NCBI RefSeq assembly: GCF_011039275.1
Contig: NZ_JAAKGB010000001.1
Span: 558,001-622,000, forward strand
Source: Streptococcus hyointestinalis
Lineage (GTDB): Bacteria; Bacillota; Bacilli; Lactobacillales; Streptococcaceae
Reading direction: 5' to 3'
DNA: 64,000 nucleotides
In this document: positions 34,001 through 47,900 of the stretch, piece after piece
How positions within the stretch are numbered: position 1 is the first letter of the stretch
Layout: each line of letters opens with the position of its first letter
Translations under genes and position numbers: made by a program
The notes under the pieces: generated by a model
The model's input: the letters and a program-made list of their open reading frames with translations, nothing else
What the model was told of the DNA's origin: nothing
The model's database searches: none

Positions 34001-37000
34001 AAGGTCTTCTGTCACAGCGTCCTGTTATTTCTAGCAACAATTAGCCATTATCAATGCCAGTTCCAGACATGACCAAAATAAATAGGGTATGAGAGTATTG
34101 GACGTTAAGATTTCTGCCTTTCAAGTTAAAAGAAGTCCTTTCATAGCGTTAAGCCTCAGTGCGAGGGGAGCGGGGCGTTAGATAAGGGCAGCCCCTAGCC
34201 TCTCTTGCTAATACCGAACCATATAGTCCTTGGGTATAGTTAAACTAGTGCATTGATGACGTAATCAGAGACAGTTTCTCTTTGCTAAGGCAATTCCGTT
34301 AAAATAGTGTTATCGTCCTTTTTCCAGAAAATGAGTATTGGTTGGACAGGACCATTAGTCTCCCCCACAAAGCCCATGATACTCATTATTTAAGTAGACT
34401 AAGAATCTCCAGTTCATAACTGTTTCAAATAAACCTAAACGAGCAGACCATTGATGTGTTGGTGGTTTGTGGGCACGAAAATGAGCGAATCTGAAATCGC
34501 AACAGGAGAGTATGCCTAACGCTGTTCAGTCACCCAGAGAACGCAGAGTCATAACCATGCGTGGAAGTTTTTCAGACCGTATATGTCAAGTTTACTTTAC
34601 AAGGGTATGTCATTAATTGTTCCATAGGAAGAACAAAGCTAGATCAAGTTAATCGATTATCTAATTTAAATAATCGATTTCGATCTTAGAAAAAGGAAGA
34701 ATTAAGCTTGGTCGCATAAAATAGGACTTCGCAACGTTAAAGGATATTCTCTAACAAATAAGAAATCAGAACAAAGCACTGAACGCATAGGATAATTGAT
34801 CTAATTTATAGCTTTACCGAGTTACTGACATAGGACCAGTTATGCATTATGGTAGGCATATATTAAATTAGCATAAAAGGTCATTGGTGGTTTCAATTCC
34901 TATATATGGATCGACAATTCTATCATTAGTTTCTAAGGGTCTAGTTTCAATATTCTCTGGGTTCCTTATTAAGCAGAGAATTTTTATGAGCGAACCGAGT
35001 TCCTTGGCACTTACCATACGACGGCATAGTTAAAAGATTAAGCTTTCGATCAGTTATTAGGGAGAGTAGATCGCTTTCATTTGCGAATTTCAAATGATCG
35101 CGTAGAGCCTAAAGCGCCAATTTACATGAGTGCTCCAGTAGATCACATTACAGACCCTTGAGCTCCTTTTCGTGGTAAATTAGATCGTTGAAGATCTTCA
35201 TACAAGCAAGAAGGTCCTTGTGATAAAAAAGACTGACCAGAAGGGAGCGGCGATACTTCGTGGTAAAGCACATTACAGAAACCTGCCCCCTAAATTTGGA
35301 ACAGACCCGAACGAAGATCACATTTGCGACAATCCTGGGCGAGTACTTCGTTCCAAGCTCGGGGTGGCTTCGACCAGTTCAGCGAGTACAGGAGGAATAA
35401 TCATGTGATAGTGGGTTGTGGATCCGAACTATCTTCTGAGCCTATATTTGCCAGGAGCAGTTCAATAAAAGATGCAACAAAGTGCACAAATCATTGGTTA
35501 GCCATGGATGAATTCATTATTATTAAGGTCATATTAGTGACTTTCACAATCCTCCAGTTGGACGAAAAACTATCTAATACCATTTAGAAGTGGCGCCTTA
35601 ATATGATAAACGAAGTAGCGAATTATCTTAACATGCGTCATTTGCACTCCATCACACAACGTGTTTGCGAGGTCACCGATACCGTGAGGTTAAATTCGTG
35701 GTTCAGCGGGCGATAAATAATGATAAAAACATCAGGGGAGCTGTGTTTTTTCTAATGAGTAGCTCAAAAGTTAAGTAAAAGCCTGAATTTCATCAGGTAT
35801 AAAAGTTCAGCGATAAGAACGTAAGATAATTCCTATTTGGTCGCTAGTAGAGACAGGAGGTACGAGCTCGGAAGAATAATGGCATTGATAAGTGCAGTGC
35901 TACTTGAATCTTGAGAGTAGGAGGAATATATCTATCCCAAAACAAGCTCAGGGAAAATTATGCCCAAAATTTTCGATGATTTTCAACTAGGGTTGCACTG
36001 ATGCCACTTTAAGAAATAAGTTAAGATTAAAATCCCAAAGGCCTGAATCATACGAAATTTTATGGTCGAATTACAAACTGTCTTCACTTAAAATTGAGCG
36101 GAAGAAGCACTTCTCTCGTGTCTTCACGGTTCCTTGGTCACGAATGCCTAAGGGGTCGAATATCATACGTGTTTGCTAACGCGGTAGCATCATCATAAAG
36201 GCAAATTGTATGTTCAAGGCCTTTAAGTGTTTTCAACTAGGATGCAATTGGTCATAGGGATTCGTCTTCCGCTACGAGGTAAATAATTGAAAGTAGCTAA
36301 GTGATTTAATGCAATAGATGACACAGGCTATTAAATATAGACATCATAAATTACCTAACAGAAAAAACAGACTAGCTCATTATCATGAAATTAACAGATA
36401 AGAGTCTGTCTGCCGAATTCATCCCAAAGCGATTTCGCCCCTACGAGCTAAGAGATTCGACCTGTCATTAAATTTACTAGATATGATCAGTTTCCTTTGT
36501 TGTGGTGTCATTAATCCAAAGTGGGCCGATACTCGAAAGCTACTCCAGTTGGTCATTAATAATCAGGAGGTAAAAAAGAATAAAAATGATCACCCGGAGC
36601 TTCATATTTAACAAAGGGGTCAATTGGCGCCTACGTCAAGCAAGGATAAACCATGCGTTTCATGTTTAAAAATTTAAAATAATCACGCATAGAGATGAGA
36701 GAAAAAGTATAGGCTCGGATGCGAATGCCAACTAGGTGAGAGTAAAATACCGCAATATTATCGGTTGAAAAAAGATTAACGCTGATTAGAGCACAAATTT
36801 GGTGATGAGCGATTGTATAGGGGTCAAAATCTGATCCAGAAAAAGAAAAGTTCAGCGGTTCCTATTTCAATTAAAGAATTATTTACAACGAACTGTTCTA
36901 CCATGGATGATTAAAAAGCTACTTGGAATTTCGAATCTTTTTTCCGGGTATACCAATTCCCTAGAAAGCCGTTTTTTACCAAAGTAACACGCATAAGTGA

Positions 37001-40000
37001 TTAAAAGTAGCGTAACATCGGCAGTGGACGTGTCGGACTAGTCCATATCTTTAAATCAAGCCAGCTTCAGGGTCAACTTCCCTCCAGTAGGATTACTATT
37101 AGTGACTTTGCAACAGAAGGGTCGCTAGATCACCAAAATATACCAACCATGAAAATTACCATAAATTAATTGGCTGGTTTCAATTACGCTGAATTTTGGA
37201 TATAGGCTAACGTAGACGAAAAATCCTATGGTAAAGAAGCCACGAGAAGAGACAGCAGAGTAATAATACATTCCTATTTGCGAGGTAATAATCAAATTGT
37301 TATTAGTGGGTTCCGCGGCGATGCAAGAAAGAAGAGACGTGATAAGAGGTAAAAAAGGTGCTCAATAATCATCAACAGGAGCTCAAACCGCGCAAAAGAC
37401 TGAAACCACCGATACTTCATCCGATCTAGTGATTCTTGGTGCTGCAAAGCTTCGTTCCACACAATAGAAAGCCCCCCTGCCCCAATTACCGTCCATTGTA
37501 TTACCGGGTTCACTAGCTGAAGTGGAAGAAACAGAGTACCAAAAAAAGGTCGATTAAAACACGAGAGGGGCGATCTACGAGGTAGATCTAATGAAGTCCA
37601 ATGAAGATAATAAGCCGCACCGTTAGGTAGATCGGGAACGTAGAATTTACTTCCGAACACCGTCCGCGCAATACGAGCTAGCACAGTCATTAAGATCAAA
37701 GAAATTTTACAATATTCTAGACAGACATTCAGATAAGAATGTTCATCTATTTCAATTCGGAAATGTTGCCAGCAATGGAAGATCAACTGTATAATATCAT
37801 GAGAATGCAAAAGAAACCGTTACTAGGGTTAATGACATGCGTGCTACAGGCTATTTGTGGGGACTGTGCACAGTAATTAACACAAATCGCAGAGAGGGTA
37901 TAGTTAATTTAATTATCGGAAGCCACAGTTTAACAACAAAGCAACTGCGTTCCGTAGGACGAGCTAACGAAGTGGATAAGAAAGATATTCGGGTATGATA
38001 CCGCGAAAATTAAAGTATGACTACTACTTACAGCGTAAAATCCAGTGCTACTCAGATAGGGGGCGAGCACACGAGTACACCGTTATCGATTTCTGATCAT
38101 AGCAAATATTATTCATCCCTGGATGAAGGGTCTAGCTGCCCATTACGCTAGGCACCACTGAAGTAAATTGATTAAAAGTAGATCTGTAATAATAAAAACA
38201 CTGGTACTTGTATGGAAGGGACAGCGTATTAGCGATCACTGAAGGAAGTTTCCCGTGTAGATCTGTATGAGCTGGAAGAACAAATTTACATGAATTTTTG
38301 GTGGTTGTAGATAAGTGCAATGGGTATAAGTAATTTCTTTTCTTCTGAAATTACCGCGTTTCGACCTACAACCGTGTATGAAGTGAAGAAACGATACTCC
38401 GAACGACGTGAAAGAATAATGTCTAACCGGCCGATACAATAGATTAACACAAACTAATGTTAGATCGCGCCTACGCTGTCAGAATTGTTGCTCCATATTA
38501 GTGGATAAGAGGGGCGATTTTCTAAGGGTCACATGGTAACACGGCACAGTCACATGGTTGATTGTATATTAAGATTGTAGAGCTACTAGGTGGTTGAACA
38601 AAATGATAATGGAATATATCACGAGCTGCATAGAGAATAAATTATTCACAATGTGCCTAGAAGTGCGAAACCGCGATAAATAAAATAAAATGGGTCATCG
38701 CGCCACTCCATCGTTCAAGACCAGCAAGCAACTGCTTACCTTTTACCCAGAAGAGCAACAGAGGGAGGAGCTCATTGGTCACAAATCGTACGAGCTGAAG
38801 GAATTTAAGTGCAAGACCTGATCAATGAGGAAAGCTACATCATTAGGTCGTTAGAAAAAAGTAAACCTGATCGTAGACATGAAAACTCTAATCGGCATAA
38901 AGAAATGGTCGATGCTCATTGGAAGCCAGTGATACCGAAGATCTGGGATAAAAAAATACGTGTAGGATACCGATAAAAAAATTCTTTCATCAGTGAAAAC
39001 CGATGCGAATTCCATAAATCACATTCTAGAAGCACTAAGTGCATTCGAAAAATTACCGACAGACCTCTTTGCGTCATAGATGAAATAGGATTTACAAAAT
39101 ATAAAAGGGAAATCGCACCGATTATTATTTGAGCACAATAAAAATCACTAGATCTAATCGCTTCTTTTGACACAGGTCACAGCGGCCTACGTCAAGCACG
39201 TGTTGGAAGTTCCCTGCTTCATTGGAACTTCTATCTAGGCAGAGACTACGGTCAGACTAATGGCATCTGTATCACGAGGTAGCGAGTATTGGCTTCAGAA
39301 AATCCAACAGTGCTATGAATTCATAGAGCAATGAAATAAGCTGTCAATGCTCATGCAGCGGTTAGTATATTAATTGTTGGATAATATCGACTAGCAAATG
39401 CGCCAGCTTCATATCACAATTTTGCCGTCATTAAGAAAATTAAACTGCTGATTAAGTATGAGCGCTATTACGCAATAGCATATGAGACTACCGTAGATCT
39501 TGGACGAAAAAAATTATTTTTGGTGGCGGTCAGAGAAGATCTAGTAGACAGCTATCTAGGCATAAAAAAGACTCACGTGTTTCGTATAGTAAAAGATATT
39601 CGTGCTGTAATAAAGAATGTGTTTTATCTTAGATATCTTAACCTAGATCATAACATGTCTAGGTGCTATCTAATCAGGGCTGCAATGGATATCGAGCTGA
39701 CTAATCGCGATTCACAGCAATACTCGTGAGGTCGAATTCACGAATGCAGGGAATGAAGAATCGTACGAGCAGATTAGAATCGTGAATCCACTTTACAAGG
39801 CGTAACTACCTGATCAGTGCTGACATAAACCGCAGCTAACCAAGTATCGACTAAGTAGAGATTACTATAGAAAGAGTACCACTAGCAAAATCTGGCAGCT
39901 TCAGTAGGCAAACGCTGGGTTGGTCATAAATGATTAACGCCTCATGAAAATCGTCAATGCCCTACGATGCTGTACTTTACAAATTGATTGTATACAGTCA
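31001..40000. other. No gene recognised; AT-rich
   Basis: By eye this is the most AT-rich part of the window. The longest frame is 172 codons (37292-37810, minus), starting MHSHDIIQLIFHCW, hydrophobic near its end and without a ribosome binding site that I can see. Short plus frames such as 33767-33967 and 39520-39729 look protein-like but are within chance length. A 10-bp inverted repeat at 34651-34679 is likely accidental. Confidence 0.55.
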
Positions 40001-41412
40001 TTAATGGACGTATTACTATGAGCTTTGCGCTGATGATCGATGCTCATTTAGACCAGCACTTGAAACATACCCGTGATATAAAAAAATAGTGGAAAAAACA
40101 CAATTAAAGTAACATCATCAATACTTCTGTAATTCCTCCAGATATGTTCGTGCACACAATTAGAATGCAGTACAAAACTAGAGAATAATTATTCATGCTC
40201 AAACAAAGTTTTTGGTGCTATCTCGCAAAAGAGGCGATCGCAGTAACTACGGGAGTTATAGAGATGTAAAAAATTCGAATCACGAATAAAACTACTGCAT
40301 CTTCATAGGTCACGACGTAAGAGGTAACGAATTCCGATCTGCATTGAAGCGTCCCCTACGAGATCTGAAGGAGAAGTTCCAGTTCCAGTCAAGCAGGGGC
40401 GACATTGTATGAGAGATCAACTGTTAATCCAATCGCAGCGCACGCTCATAAAGGCAAATCAGACAGTGCACACAAACTTCCTGTATCGATAAAAATACTA
40501 GCACACCCCCAATCCACGAGGTCTCAATCAGCACCCTATGCAGAGACATTACCACAAAAATCCCAAAAGAATCTGACAAATGTCCACGGCATAGGCGAGC
40601 AATGACCATTACCTAACACGCAAAAGACTGAAGTAATGTTAGCTGCAATCGACACTGGGCGAACCACTTTTGCATCTAGCACACACACCGATACAGCTAC
40701 TAACCAAGTAGCTCAAGAATTAACGCTCACAGGCCCCCTACCGCTTACCGAAGCGGGCGTGAAACAAAACCGAGAGATCTAATTATCAGCTTGGACTTAA
40801 TTCAGAACTCGTTGAGTGGGCGGGAATTTGCAAGCAGCGACTAGGTGAAGGAATAAGTATAATCTTAACTCATTTGCTGCATAGTTTGGATATGGGTCGA
40901 CCGTTGGCGAGGTTCCCTAGCAGAATGTGACGCGAAAAGAAGTGAAGGCAAGGATATGAGTTGGTGCTATCTTAGGAGCGGTTGTTCAAAGCTTAACTTA
41001 TTGAATTAACACCCGTCGTGTTATCAGGGCTGTAAGTTAAAAGACTGACCGTGGTTAGGCACAGGTTGTATGAGTAGCTCATGCAGGGTGTCGTCATATT
41101 ATAGATGAGACCATTTTCCGCGAAACAAAGGGATCATGAAAAAAGACATCATATACTTACAGATTGTCGATACTTTATCCATTAGGGTTCTGACATTCAT
41201 AGGTATTAATCGGAAATGTTTCCAGATCACGCGCGAATATACCAACCACAGGATAATACACCCGTGGTTAATTGGAAAGAAAATGCAATTATTGATTTAA
41301 TAATCCGAAAGAGATTACATCGCAACATAAGCGGGCGAGCGCACAAACCGCGTAAAAGAACAAAGGAAGAAAAGTATCCTATGATAGCACGGTCATATCT
41401 GACACATAGAGA

Positions 41413-41439
41413 TGGCGGGCGTGCGGCCTTTCTTCTTGA
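41413..41439. repeat. 27-bp near-duplicate, copy 1
   Basis: Starts TGGCGGGCGTGCGGCC and ends TTCTTCTTGA. It matches 41671-41697 with one mismatch (G versus C). The spacing is 258 bp, and GCACAAACAT follows a few bases downstream of both. Confidence 0.9.
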
Positions 41440-41670
41440 CTCCGCACAAACATTCCACGGCATCATCTACCTCTGAACGAAACCACTTAAGTGCAAAGAT
41501 CACTTACCAATCGTGTAGGTACATGGGAAAATCCAAGTGAATGCAATGGGCGTTTTAATAACACCCACAATAGCACAGTCCAACATAAAATACTTTATCC
41601 AGGCTATGACTACGAATATAAAGGAAGTAAAGTATCTGAATATAATACTTTAGTATTAGTGTCCTATGAA

Positions 41671-41697
41671 TGGCGGGCCTGCGGCCTTTCTTCTTGA
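41671..41697. repeat. 27-bp near-duplicate, copy 2
   Basis: Partner of 41413-41439. A shorter piece (GATGGCGGGCGTGC) recurs at about 46139. Confidence 0.9.
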
Positions 41698-44427
41698 GAA
41701 AGCACAAACATGGTAGGCAACCGAGTAACGTGTTTACAATTAGCTAGGGGGTCGACTACCACTTCGATGGGATCACTTACCGCTGTACCGTTTGGATCGC
41801 GGGCCTTTACAAATCAATAAGGTCACACACTTACCTTGGCTTTGATGATTTACAGCGGGGCGAGATCGATTAATGGCACAATCGCAAATACACCACGTAG
41901 TTAATCCGAGAATGCAAAAGCAGGCTATACTTCGTAGCATCCACCTATCTTCGGGAATTTTAAAACCAAAGTTTGAGCACAATCACTTCATAACACAAAT
42001 GCACAAGGGACCATTTTATTGTACTGGGTCTGCGGCCACAGCGAGGGAAAAAGGGATGCAGTACGTGGTAGAACCACTATGGGTAAAGCAGGGATACGTG
42101 CGGCGATATACGGCTAAGGATCAAAGACTCTTGTAGCACAGGGTTCTACCAAAGCAGAACATAAGCGGTTAAGAGAATTAAAAAGTTATATTGAAGCTAA
42201 TCACCGGGTATCTGAATATAATGTGAGCTGGTTTCTAGACCCTGGATGAAAAAATGATACTCCGATTACCGACCACGCACGTTACATGATGGTCGCGAAG
42301 ATCCCTATGATCGAGCTAACCATTAAAAATCATCAAGGATTGATAGTAACTATATTTAACCGTTAATAGTCCATTGAGAATTTATAAGGATGTGGCAGAC
42401 ATAATGTGAACACAAATAGATCGGAAATCTTTAAATCCCAAACGTGTTGCACGTCCTAGTCGTGCCGTAATTATTCCACGAAGAGAAATGAAGGCAAACC
42501 GAGTAACACCTCGAGAAATGAAGAAATTGTAGGAAATTTGGTGGCTGTTCATAGTTCAGTAGGTCCAACTACCTATCCATTAGCTACTGAAGCACGACAA
42601 ATTTAAGCTATCTACGAAACCCAGCTTTGCAAAAAGGGAAACCACCGTATAGAGCTTACCTCACGTACGATAATTTCTAAGAAAGCACGTATAGATATTC
42701 CAGACATAATTGAATGCAATGCGTCATAGTGGTAAGAGATCACTAACCTAATTACCTACGGCTAAAATTGTGACCTGCCCTTTTTACCATCTATCGAGAA
42801 GATCGAATTCGACAAATCCTAGCACGAGAACCCGGCGCCGTGGTAGACTAGTGGCCACAGAAAATCATATCAATATATTCCATTCATCCAAAGTTATACT
42901 CATGCACGTGTTTGATAGACCAAAAAAAGATAACCATTTGAGCTGGTGCTGCGATGATACTATTTATAAGGAAAAGACTAACATGGAACGAGGTAAGAGG
43001 GTAATACTTCAGGAGGAAAGTGAATGATGATCATCGAGCTAAACCCTCTTCTATGCGCAAATCCGTCTTAGGTAGAGTACCTATCATGAAAAGATGTGAC
43101 TACTAGACGAATGCTATCGTTGTTCGGTCTCAACGCTAAACAGTTCATCTATGTGTTATCGTTACGTCGAAAGGTGAAAAGAGGCTGACAAATGTGGCTC
43201 ACGAATCCACTTTACCGAACCACTTTAACGTCATTGATAATTAGACGACGAGAGGAAAAGCTAGAGCATCTAGAAACCAGTCTCACAATACTACAGCTAG
43301 GCCACGAACCACATACACTAAAACCCAGGGATTGTCGACGCAAATTTGGGGATCAAAGATTCTAGCGCAAAATCCATTAGCTTCGACCACGGTTGTTTCA
43401 ACTGAGCTTGCTACTAACATTAACACGCAAAGATAAACACAACCGTGTACCGCTGCCCAACCCGTCCACGGCACGACGCAAATTACCATCTATCGATTGT
43501 CGCACACATCAGCAGGTACAGAGAATGGAAGTTCCGCACGCTCGTGTACCGAGGTAACCAGCACGGTGCATCATCATCAAGCAGTTCGTATAACTCTTGG
43601 ACTTTAAGCTATATGAAGGCTGCCCATGGATATACTAGCGCAGAAGTAGCAACAATTTGGCCTTAAATAGTCGAAACTCGAATGGAAATACGAAACATCT
43701 GACTCTTTTAAATCCAACAGAGAGATCCTACCTAAATGCAAAACCAACTGATACCAAGCAGGAAAAGCGTCACAGACGCAAATTTGTGCGAATTCCACTA
43801 CCAGAACACAACCCAGAACACATGAGGCGGTTGTTGAGCTTGCACAACCCACGCAAATTTGAGTGAAAAGATCACGCACGACTCAACCCAGTCTATGTCA
43901 AATTGGTAATACTCAACGAGCGCCGGGTTCGACAAATGTAACGTGTTCCCAAAAAGAAACTGCAGAATTACCAAGAACACCCGCTGTAGCACCCGCTTAA
44001 GAGACAATCGACACAATCGCCATCGCTTCTTCAGTCAGACCAGTTCATCGTCGCACCATAGTCACAGAGAAGACCGCTGTCATCCCAACACCCTGAAGCA
44101 CCAGACATGGCCTTTTCCAGAATAACCATGCGACAATTGTTTTTTAGAACAATCTTTTCAACCTAGAGAATGCTAAATGATTGGCCTGCGGCAGCACCCG
44201 TGGTATATCGAGACATGTCAATGAAGATCCACTATATGAGACCCGGGAACGAATCACATCAGTACAAATTACTCAAATTTGTTGCAATCGCACACCGTCA
44301 TTTGCTACTGGAAACTAGATTTGAAGGCATACTGAAGAATTACAGAAGGCCTCCAGACTAATAAGCTCGCGAAAGAATAAGTGCACAAATGTTTTACCAG
44401 TGATTGAATATAATGTCAGCACGGCGG

Positions 44428-44447
44428 TCGTGTTCCCATGATTGGCG
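44428..44447. repeat. 20-bp direct repeat, copy 1
   Basis: TCGTGTTCCCATGATTGGCG, identical to 44971-44990. A related piece (TGATTGGC, then GCGGCAGCACCCG) lies at about 44177. Confidence 0.92.
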
Positions 44448-44970
44448 TGCGGCAGAGACATGGGAAAACCATCATCGCTGCCCAAACACCAAATGGACCA
44501 AACACCAACACCTCATCCCGAATTACCTGCTATCTATCGATCGTCATCGCTAATTTACACAATATAAAACCTAGGAAATCGTCAATCCATAGTTACTCAT
44601 AATGTAAAAATCCATAATGGACCGAGGTCCATAAGCTCGCGGTCATTAAAGCTACAGAAAGAGCACTATGTCATCATTCACGAAACCTGCACATCTGATG
44701 TGTTCCCTTAGATCGAAACCGGCAGAGAGAGGCTGAAACTCGGAATTCTGCCCAACAACAGAGTCACAACAACTACCGCTCAAATTTCAACAGAAGTACC
44801 TGCAGAATCCACTACTGCAGCGAAGGAACCTAACCCCTGACTGCCACTAAATCGTCACTACCTCGTCACAAATCCTGTAAAAATACAGAAGGCCCCTATC
44901 TTCTATCGTTCGCGGTCATTAGAGTGCACAAAAGCAGAATATGTTTTTTAGAATGAAACCTGCACCGACA

Positions 44971-44990
44971 TCGTGTTCCCATGATTGGCG
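44971..44990. repeat. 20-bp direct repeat, copy 2
   Basis: Exact copy of 44428-44447, 543 bp apart, followed by GCAGCACCCG as in the related piece near 44177. Confidence 0.92.
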
Positions 44991-47900
44991 AACCGCAGCA
45001 CCCGCGGGTCGTCCAACTATGTGGACCTCAACAGAGTGGCAAATCATACTACGAATAGTCAAGCAACAGTTCATAAAACTAACCTGCTCACAGGATACAC
45101 TAAAGTGGTAAATGGTACAGCTTCGGTCTTGGCTTTGGTAGCACAGAAGGCCGTTAAGATCAAAAGTGACACAACAGTTCATATCCCTAGCTCGTGTAGC
45201 TAAAGTGGTCAAGCAGGCTAACATTTGTATGATCCGACGAGGCACAACGCTCGTATTTACAAGCAGTCTCTTAAGCGGACCTCTGACACAAATCACTTTA
45301 ATGTCTACAATGCTATCTGGGTCTGCGGAACAGACGTTCGTAAGTTAAAAAGTGACATTGTGACCTCACGCACGTCAGCAGATCCACGTTCCCATGATAA
45401 GGTCCCGATTAAGGGTATAGCGATTAACGTTAATAAGTCACATAAAAGCAAGTATGATCGCTATACTACCGCGATCCCGAATCAAGCAATACTTCCACTT
45501 TACCAATCAGTTTTAGCCCCGATTGTCAAAACTAAGTAGAAACTCGTGCAGAAGGCCGCCCCCATGGTGGTTCTGAATGTGTGCTGATCAGTCCGCGGGT
45601 GCACAACATCGCAGACTCATAATACTCGCGATCTAACATAGAGCACCAGAGAGCTCCATGTCGCATCTGATCCCTCTTCTAAACGAATTACTAAATCCGA
45701 GCACCGAACCTCTTTTGCTGAATATTGCACCGAGAATTTTCGTAATTTGCTCGAAGTTAAGACCGCGCCAGCTTGCTTCGACCATCACGTCGACGAATCC
45801 GGTTGATTGATCACGATCCAACCCAGAAAAATAATTTGTACAGGTTACATGTCCGAGGCTAGACGCATATCGGATACTCGAGAAGTACCCACAATCGCCT
45901 CTTCATTTCGTAAGAGCGAATTACCACAATGCGTCTTAGACGGTGGACCATAGAGCACCACTACTTCAGCTAGAAGTGCATAATTCAGCAATACTAGCCT
46001 TGCTCAGCGATGCAATGGGCGAAAATGTAGCTGTTATCGGATGTGGTCAGAACATAAGGTACTTTATTCCGAGCATGACTACGAATATGTTGGATATGCT
46101 GTTTTTTAGAACAACAATCACCTAGGGTGCGCACAGCGATGGCGGGCGTGCACCGCGTAAAATCGTCAGTCAAGAATCCAAAGGTCCTGTTGTTCCCTGT
46201 TATAAGGAGTCACAATAGTGCGTCGAGCTGGTGCTATAAGATATGAAGAATAAAATATAGGCTAACGCCCCCATCATTGTTGCAGGGAGTGGTAGATCGG
46301 ACATCACTCCTATTGTATTTATATCGGAACAATAAGATCATTAAAGTTAAATCTTCACAGCGTCATATAGTTTACTTTAAGATCCAGGTAACATGTACCA
46401 GCGTGCACAAGAATTGCCTGAAGATCATCGGTTAAGTCACAGACGAAAGATCGTCGATCTCTCACCTACGCATACAAGTTAAGATAAAATAAAAAATAAG
46501 AAAAATAATTAGACGGCATATATTCTATTTATACTTTACAGCGGATACCGGGTATGAGATGAAAATTTAATTGAAAAAACTTTCATCCATAAGAAATTGC
46601 ACCAAGCCTAGCATCTCACCGAGTGGCCTTAGACCATAAAATAAAACCAGACCGTTCTGTTCCTATTGTATCGTTCACGAATGCAGACTCCATCTAAGGC
46701 ATGATATCTATCCACTAACAAATCGCTAGACCCTCGATCTGACCATTAATAGTCGAACGAAAAACAGACTTCCAGACGTGCACGCGGGAAACCAAAGTTA
46801 ACCGCGGATCACGAGCTCCAGAGCCCCCTAATCACGCGCAAGCAATATGGATCTCATATAGTCCCACAAAAATCGCCAATACGACAACAACAGAAGTAAT
46901 TATTGAAAGCATCCCTATTATAGATGAACGCTCAAAGGTAAAAGAAAGAATCACATCAAAAACTTAGGCGCAAACTTTCATTTTCAATAAGTGGGTTCGA
47001 GAACAGCTAGCAAAAATCGCTAATTGTAGGGCACAGAATTAGATATATGCGGTCATAATAAAAGTGTAAAAGCTATCTCTTAGATTGATATGCTACGAAT
47101 GTTCCAATATGGAGCATAGGTACACGAATGCTGGGTTAAATTTAAGCTGATGACCTGATCTTGGTGTTTTATTATTAATTATCGCGATAATGAATCCACG
47201 ACCACTATGAATAGAATATGCTGCAAACCGTCACATGGATAGTGCACAACCATTAGTTGATCTTGGCATATCTTATTAGACTCCTAATCGATACGGCTTT
47301 GTTCCCGCGAGGGAAATGATAGATGAAAAAAGATACTATAATGTTATTATGTGGTTATTGTAACGTGCTCGTTGAGATAAGTTTGAGGCGGGCAAGTATA
47401 TAATCCGATAGTTACAACGAGCGCGAGCACGAACCTACGCTGTTTTATATCAATCGCAGAGCTAGCCTGCATCTCAGAAGGCCACTATATTTATCCAGCT
47501 TGTGATAAGAATAACTAATCAGAGCTAATGTAAATTCATTTCGATCTAAGTTCGTATTACTCCAAAAACTATGTGACCTAAAAGTGAGTGCAGCGTCACG
47601 GTTGCTGCCATAGATATTCGCAAATATCAATAACACAATCATGCCCTACCATATGATGAAGCACCACGGAACAATATTGAAAAAAGATACAAAAAGAAGT
47701 GGCAAGGATAGTCAGCGAAGGTCATTGTTGTTCCATAGGCGCGAAGGGGCGTCCAGAGATCTGTTCCCAAGAAGTAAGTTCATAAAGCACATCTTCGATG
47801 CTTACATGAATATCCGATTAAGCGTCATGCGCTAATAACTAATCATGTGGTATCTCATCGAGTAAAGACAGGAAACTCACAACACAAAAACTACCTCAAA

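Noticed and set aside
34651-34679. 10-bp inverted repeat AATCGATTAT/ATAATCGATT
   Set aside because: About one such repeat is expected by chance in 55 kb of AT-rich DNA, and no gene or T tract adjoins it.
37292-37810. 172-codon minus-strand frame as a membrane protein gene
   Set aside because: The length is borderline for chance in AT-rich DNA across six frames. There is no ribosome binding site, and the hydrophobic parts are not ordered as membrane helices.
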